From Bacillota bacterium (GTDB lineage Bacteria; Bacillota; Clostridia; Lachnospirales; Lachnospiraceae), in the NCBI GenBank assembly GCA_023393095.1, contig JAEWMT010000109.1, positions 1-55,175 on the forward strand: DNA of 55,175 bases, given 5' to 3'. Under the pieces are notes generated by a model. The model saw only the letters and a list, made by a program, of their open reading frames with translations, was not told where the DNA came from and did no database searches. Made by a program: the position numbers and the translations under genes. Positions 52,050-55,175 of the stretch are shown here, one piece after another. Numbering within the stretch: position 1 is the first letter of the stretch; each line of letters begins with the position of its first letter.

Positions 52050-52122
52050 AAATAAGCAGGCGGGAAATTAAGAATATCATATAGTTTCATTGATATTATA
52101 ATTGCAATCAGCCTGCTTATTT
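52050..52122. terminator. Bidirectional terminator between the SOD-like gene and pyrI
   Basis: AAATAAGCAGGC (52050-52061) pairs with GCCTGCTTATTT (52111-52122), with an inner AATATCA/TGATATT stem. T-rich ends occur on both strands, serving the two convergent genes. Confidence 0.75.
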
Positions 52123-52130
52123 CTCATCAA

Positions 52131-52559
52131 TTATCTGCGGTCAAATGCCTGCTCACAGTATATGCAGCGATAAATTCCGTTATCCCGATCGGTCAGCTTA
52201 AAGGAATGCACTAAGCCCTGTTCAATGGAAGTAATGCATCTTGGATTTTTACATTTTAAAACATTATTAACCTGATTTGGTAATGTTGGATTTTTCTTTT
52301 CAACAATAACACCATTGTCTATGACATCAATTGTGATCTGATGATCCAGAGCACCCAGTATATCAAGATCAATATCCTCTAAGGTTCCTTCAATCTTTAT
52401 GATATCTTTTTTGCCCATTTTATTACTTTTCGCATTTTTAATAATTGCTACGGAGCAATCCTTATTTTCCAAGTTAAGATAAGCATAGATATTCATTGCA
52501 CCGCCGGCTTTAATATGGTCAATTACAATTCCCTGATTTATTCCACCAATATTAAGCAT
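52131..52559 (-). CDS. pyrI: Aspartate carbamoyltransferase regulatory subunit
   Basis: A 142-residue protein, slightly shorter than E. coli PyrI. The N-terminal allosteric domain (INQGIVIDHIKAGGAMNIYAYL) is followed by the zinc domain with Cys in CKNPRC and CIYC that contacts the catalytic trimer. It allows nucleotide control of pyrimidine synthesis. It overlaps pyrB by 8 bp, so the two are translationally coupled. Confidence 0.96.
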   Translation of the reverse strand: MLNIGGINQGIVIDHIKAGGAMNIYAYLNLENKDCSVAIIKNAKSNKMGKKDIIKIEGTLEDIDLDILGALDHQITIDVIDNGVIVEKKNPTLPNQVNNVLKCKNPRCITSIEQGLVHSFKLTDRDNGIYRCIYCEQAFDRR

Positions 52560-53472
52560 AGTTCACCTCCAATAATTTCATGATCAGAGCCATTCGGACA
52601 TAGACACCGTATTGTGCCTGCTTAAAATATACTGCACGGGGATCATTATCCACCTCGGTTGAAATTTCGTTAACTCTTGGAAGAGGGTGGAGGATCAACA
52701 TATCTTCCTTTGCATTGCTCATTTTCTTCTCGTCCAGAATATAGGTATCCTTCAAGCGAATATAATCCTCTTCATTAAAGAAACGTTCTCTCTGAACCCT
52801 AGTCATGTAAAGGATATCCAGCTTTGGCATAGCATCTTCCAGCTTTCTTGTCTCTTCATAGGGAATGGAGTTTGCCTCAAGGACCTCTTTTCTGATATAG
52901 GCAGGAGTACGAAGTTCTTCCGGTGAAATCAGTACAAAATTAATGTTTTCATGTCTTGCCAAAGCATTAATTAAGGAGTGCACGGTACGGCCGAATTTCA
53001 AGTCGCCACAAAATCCAACGGTTAAATTATTTAATCGTCCTTTGAGATTTTTAATTGTTAATAAATCAGTTAAGGTTTGTGTGGGATGATTATGACCGCC
53101 GTCACCGGCATTAATAACAGGAATAGAAGAATAATTAGATGCAACTAATGGGGCGCCTTCTTTTGGATGGCGGATTGCACAAATATCTGCGTAACAGGAA
53201 ACAACTCGAATAGTATCAGCAACGCTTTCTCCTTTGGAAGCTGAACTGGAATCTGCGGATGAAAATCCTAAAATACTTCCTCCAAGATTAAGCATTGCGG
53301 CCTCAAAACTAAGTCTTGTTCTGGTGCTTGGTTCATAGAATAGAGTGGCCAGCTTTTTCCCGTGGCACACATCGGAGAACTTTTTTGGATCCCCAATGAT
53401 CTCTTCGGCAAGATCTAGAAGATCATTCAATTCAGAAACAGTAAGGTCAGTCGGACTGATAATATGTTTCAT
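52552..53472 (-). CDS. pyrB: Aspartate carbamoyltransferase catalytic subunit
   Basis: A 306-residue enzyme that condenses carbamoyl phosphate and aspartate in pyrimidine synthesis. The carbamoyl phosphate loop FYEPSTRTRLSFEAAM (residues near 48-63), the KGES loop (SADSSSASKGES), HPTQTLTD and the aspartate-binding TRVQRERF are all present. The ATG at 53472 is chosen because GGAGGTG overlaps an earlier in-frame ATG at 53484. It is the first gene of pyrBI; no PyrR attenuator was recognised. Confidence 0.97.
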   Translation of the reverse strand: MKHIISPTDLTVSELNDLLDLAEEIIGDPKKFSDVCHGKKLATLFYEPSTRTRLSFEAAMLNLGGSILGFSSADSSSASKGESVADTIRVVSCYADICAIRHPKEGAPLVASNYSSIPVINAGDGGHNHPTQTLTDLLTIKNLKGRLNNLTVGFCGDLKFGRTVHSLINALARHENINFVLISPEELRTPAYIRKEVLEANSIPYEETRKLEDAMPKLDILYMTRVQRERFFNEEDYIRLKDTYILDEKKMSNAKEDMLILHPLPRVNEISTEVDNDPRAVYFKQAQYGVYVRMALIMKLLEVNYA

Positions 53473-53519
53473 AGACACCTCCATAGGTAATGTAATAAAT
53501 ATGTAAAATTCTTAAATAT

Positions 53520-53549
53520 ATTCTAACTAGATATTGTAATATAGATCAA
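53520..53549 (-). promoter_or_regulatory. pyrBI promoter
   Basis: Minus strand TTGATC (53549-53544), 18 bp and TAGAAT (53525-53520), giving a leader of about 40 nt. Confidence 0.55.
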
Positions 53550-53716
53550 CGAGTATTTCAATTAATAATTTGTGGGATTATTTGACATGTTGGATTTTTT
53601 TAAATATAATAATACGACAAAACAATAATTTGTTTATAAAATAACAGACAACATATAATAATACATATAATATGATAAAAATAATAATTAATATTTAGAA
53701 TTAACTGAAAACGGTA

Positions 53717-53745
53717 TTGACAAAATAAGAATATTATTATAGAAT
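53717..53745 (+). promoter_or_regulatory. Strong sigma-A promoter of the heptad-repeat transcript
   Basis: TTGACA (53717-53722), 17 bp and TAGAAT (53740-53745) are near consensus. No long gene follows; transcription would run through the repeats at 53850-54170 to the terminator at 54401. Confidence 0.75.
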
Positions 53746-53782
53746 AAAGTCATAAAAGAAAAGAGTAAAGCTTACAGCCGTA

Positions 53783-53826
53783 ATGGCTAATAAGGAGAGA
53801 AAGGAATGATTCCATTGAAAATATAA
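53783..53826 (+). CDS. Two overlapping tiny ORFs behind strong ribosome binding sites
   Basis: ATG 53783 opens an 8-codon frame (MANKERKE) whose TGA overlaps the ATG at 53806 (ATGA) of a 6-codon frame (MIPLKI). AAGGAG and AAAGGA lie directly before the second start. They look like leader peptides or the remains of a decayed gene start. Coding is unproven. Confidence 0.25.
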
Positions 53827-53849
53827 GTTTAAGATATAACATAGAAGAT

Positions 53850-54170
53850 AATAGATAATAAATAAAAGAATAAGATAAAAGATTATAAAGAGAAAAGAGA
53901 TAAGAGATAAGAAATAAGAGATAAGAAATAAGAGATAAGAAATAAGAAATAAGAAATAAGAAATTAGAAATCAGAAATCAGAAATCAGAAATCAGAAATC
54001 AGTAATCAGAAATCAGTAATAAGATATAAGATAAAAGATAAAAGATATAAGATAAAAGATATAAGATAAAAGATAAAAGATAAAAGATAAAAGATAAAAA
54101 ATAAAAGATAAAAGATAAAAGATATAAGATATAAGATATAAGAGATAAGAAAAAGATATAAGAAATATAA
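53850..54170 (+). repeat. Purine-rich heptanucleotide repeat tract
   Basis: About 320 nt made of 7-nt units, mainly ATAAGAA, AAATCAG and ATAAAAG, in successive blocks. The + strand is almost free of C outside the AAATCAG block. It has no long open frame because 7 is not a multiple of three. It lies between a strong promoter and a strong terminator. Confidence 0.9.
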
Positions 54171-54274
54171 TATTAGTTATTATAATAATCGAAAATGACT
54201 TTGCAGCACGTCAGTATTACAATTAATTAAAATTAAATATTATGAAAGGACGGTACAAACCACCAGACACGTAA

Positions 54275-54388
54275 ATGAAACAAATACAAACGAATCAATG
54301 GGTAGGTACAGATCACCAAATGCTTTGTGAAAATATTCATAGCAATTCTGAAAATGAGATGGAAAGTACCACCAAAGGAAATGAATAA
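54275..54388 (+). CDS. Possible 37-residue small protein
   Basis: A 37-codon frame (starts MKQIQTNQWVGTDHQ, ends STTKGNE) lies just before the terminator and begins immediately after the stop of a 10-codon frame at 54242 (MKGRYKPPDT). There is no clear ribosome binding site, so only translational coupling could start it. The surrounding DNA repeats the motif GGTACARAYCACCA twice. Confidence 0.25.
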   Translation: MKQIQTNQWVGTDHQMLCENIHSNSENEMESTTKGNE

Positions 54389-54400
54389 TTTAATATAGTA

Positions 54401-54436
54401 GGGAGTATCTAAATTATGATGGATACTCCCTTTTTT
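54401..54436 (+). terminator. Intrinsic terminator of the heptad-repeat transcript
   Basis: GGGAGTATC (54401-54409) pairs perfectly with GATACTCCC (54422-54430), followed by TTTTTT: a textbook rho-independent terminator. Confidence 0.92.
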
Positions 54437-54519
54437 ATGTTTAAAAATAATTTAAACCCACAAAAAGGACGGAAGAGACTATCGTATTTTAGACAATCCC
54501 TTAAAATTAGTTAAATTTG

Positions 54520-54549
54520 TTACACATTATCCTGAAATTGTGTTATAAT
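54520..54549 (+). promoter_or_regulatory. Promoter of the SWIM protein gene
   Basis: TTACAC (54520-54525), 18 bp and TATAAT (54544-54549), about 30 nt before the ATG. Confidence 0.6.
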
Positions 54550-54581
54550 AATAAGATACAATGCAGGAAAGGTGTGCGTTT

Positions 54582-55175
54582 ATGATACAGATTTCGCGTA
54601 CAGGAATACGTAATTTAGCTTCGAACGATACTATTTATGCAAGAGGGTTGCAGTATTATAAGGATAACCGAATTATTAATGCAACATATTCAAATGCAAA
54701 TAAACAGTATCGTATGGTCGTTAAAGGTAATTATAATTATTCTGTGACTGTTGATGAACAGGAGGACGGTTCTTTTGATTATAACTGTAATTGTCCATCC
54801 CGACTTAAGGATCAGGGTGCCTGTAAACATGTAGTTGCAGCTTTATTATTCATATTAAAATATCAGGAGCGTACGATGCTTGCGGAATCAAAGAATCCTC
54901 AAGAACGTAAGGTAATGTCTTTACTTGATTATTTTATTGCGCAGGAGGATTCCGTCCTGATTGGAGAGACCTTCGGACTTGAGGTTATTGTAACCATTCC
55001 GTCAATCATCAAAGGTGATTATACAAGAGCCATGTTATCTCTTCGTGGAGGCAGTAACCGGAAATATAAAATTCAAACGATTAGAAAGTTCTTATCCGAT
55101 ATTTGGCGTCATGAAAGCTTCGCTATAGGAAAAGAATTTAAGTACGTAAATGGCGAGAGTACCTTTGATACTACC
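54582..55175 (+). CDS. SWIM zinc-finger protein, probably SNF2-type helicase, C-terminus beyond window
   Basis: The frame is open from ATG 54582 (preceded by GGAAAGGTG) to the right edge, 198 codons. Residues about 20-45 contain YARGLQYYKDNRI, and the SWIM motif CNCPSRLKDQGACKHVVAAL (CxC...CxH) is near residues 69-88. In Firmicutes this arrangement is the N-terminus of large SNF2-family helicases, with the following ETFGLEVIVTIPSI segment resembling the SNF2-associated domain. The helicase motor itself is not visible, so this remains likely but unproven. Confidence 0.82.
   Translation, partial: MIQISRTGIRNLASNDTIYARGLQYYKDNRIINATYSNANKQYRMVVKGNYNYSVTVDEQEDGSFDYNCNCPSRLKDQGACKHVVAALLFILKYQERTMLAESKNPQERKVMSLLDYFIAQEDSVLIGETFGLEVIVTIPSIIKGDYTRAMLSLRGGSNRKYKIQTIRKFLSDIWRHESFAIGKEFKYVNGESTFDTT

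Noticed and set aside
53473..53560. PyrR-type attenuator before pyrBI
   Set aside because: The leader is short, with no antiterminator/terminator pair and no conserved PyrR loop.

Overview
The window looks like chromosomal DNA of a low-GC, spore-forming Clostridia, most likely a member of the Lachnospiraceae related to the Lachnoclostridium/Anaerocolumna group. That placement is inferred from the AT-rich codon use, strong GGAGG ribosome binding sites, frequent TTG/GTG starts, the order of the rimP-nusA-ylxR-ylxQ-infB-rbfA-nrnA-truB-ribF cluster, tepA-ylzJ beside an FtsK/SpoIIIE gene, and a fhs gene. No rRNA, tRNA, CRISPR array or intact insertion sequence was seen.

Layout. 1-4692: a truncated MFS drug exporter with its MarR regulator (minus strand), then an amino-acid-type ABC permease/ATPase pair and an alpha/beta hydrolase. 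4693-8718: two secreted pectate-lyase-fold proteins lying between two 67-bp direct repeats; the second repeat is the native leader of the nusA operon. 8719-18416: the translation/transcription cluster rimP, nusA, ylxR, ylxQ, infB, rbfA, nrnA, truB and ribF, with a triplicated Shine-Dalgarno/anti-Shine-Dalgarno array before nusA and a long 19-residue-repeat tail inside IF2. 18417-28926: a membrane zinc-ribbon protein, a WG-repeat lipoprotein, rpsO, pnp, a TraB/GumN-like protein, an M16 peptidase and an AIM24-type protein. 28927-31451: a T-box-controlled thrS. 31452-35771: a metallo-beta-lactamase-fold protein, a 47-residue small protein, and a minus-strand trio (Ser-rich octapeptide-repeat protein, eukaryotic-type kinase, protein of unknown function) behind a sigma-E-like promoter, followed by a 197-bp hairpin element with an 8-bp target duplication. 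35772-45212: metY, a WYL/GyrI-like/radical-SAM minus operon, then tepA, ylzJ, uppP and ftsK. 45213-53549: two divergent ATP-grasp ligases, a HAD phosphatase, fhs, a GNAT acetyltransferase, a superoxide-dismutase-like protein and pyrBI. 53550-55175: a promoter-to-terminator unit filled with heptanucleotide repeats and only tiny ORFs, then the start of a SWIM zinc-finger protein.

The best candidate for an undescribed system is the trio at 32965-35334. A kinase with all visible catalytic motifs lies directly downstream of a protein with about fourteen Ser-Lys/Glu-Ser-Asp-Ser-Lys-Ser-Phe/Tyr repeats and a Cys/His-rich tail, under what looks like a mother-cell sporulation promoter. This resembles in logic, but not in kinase family, the CotH/CotG spore-coat phosphorylation pair of Bacillus. 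Secondary candidates are the heptad-repeat transcript, the duplicated nusA-operon leader flanking the pectinase-like genes, and the sequestered triple ribosome binding site before nusA. Starts were chosen by ribosome binding site, so several differ from the longest open frame.
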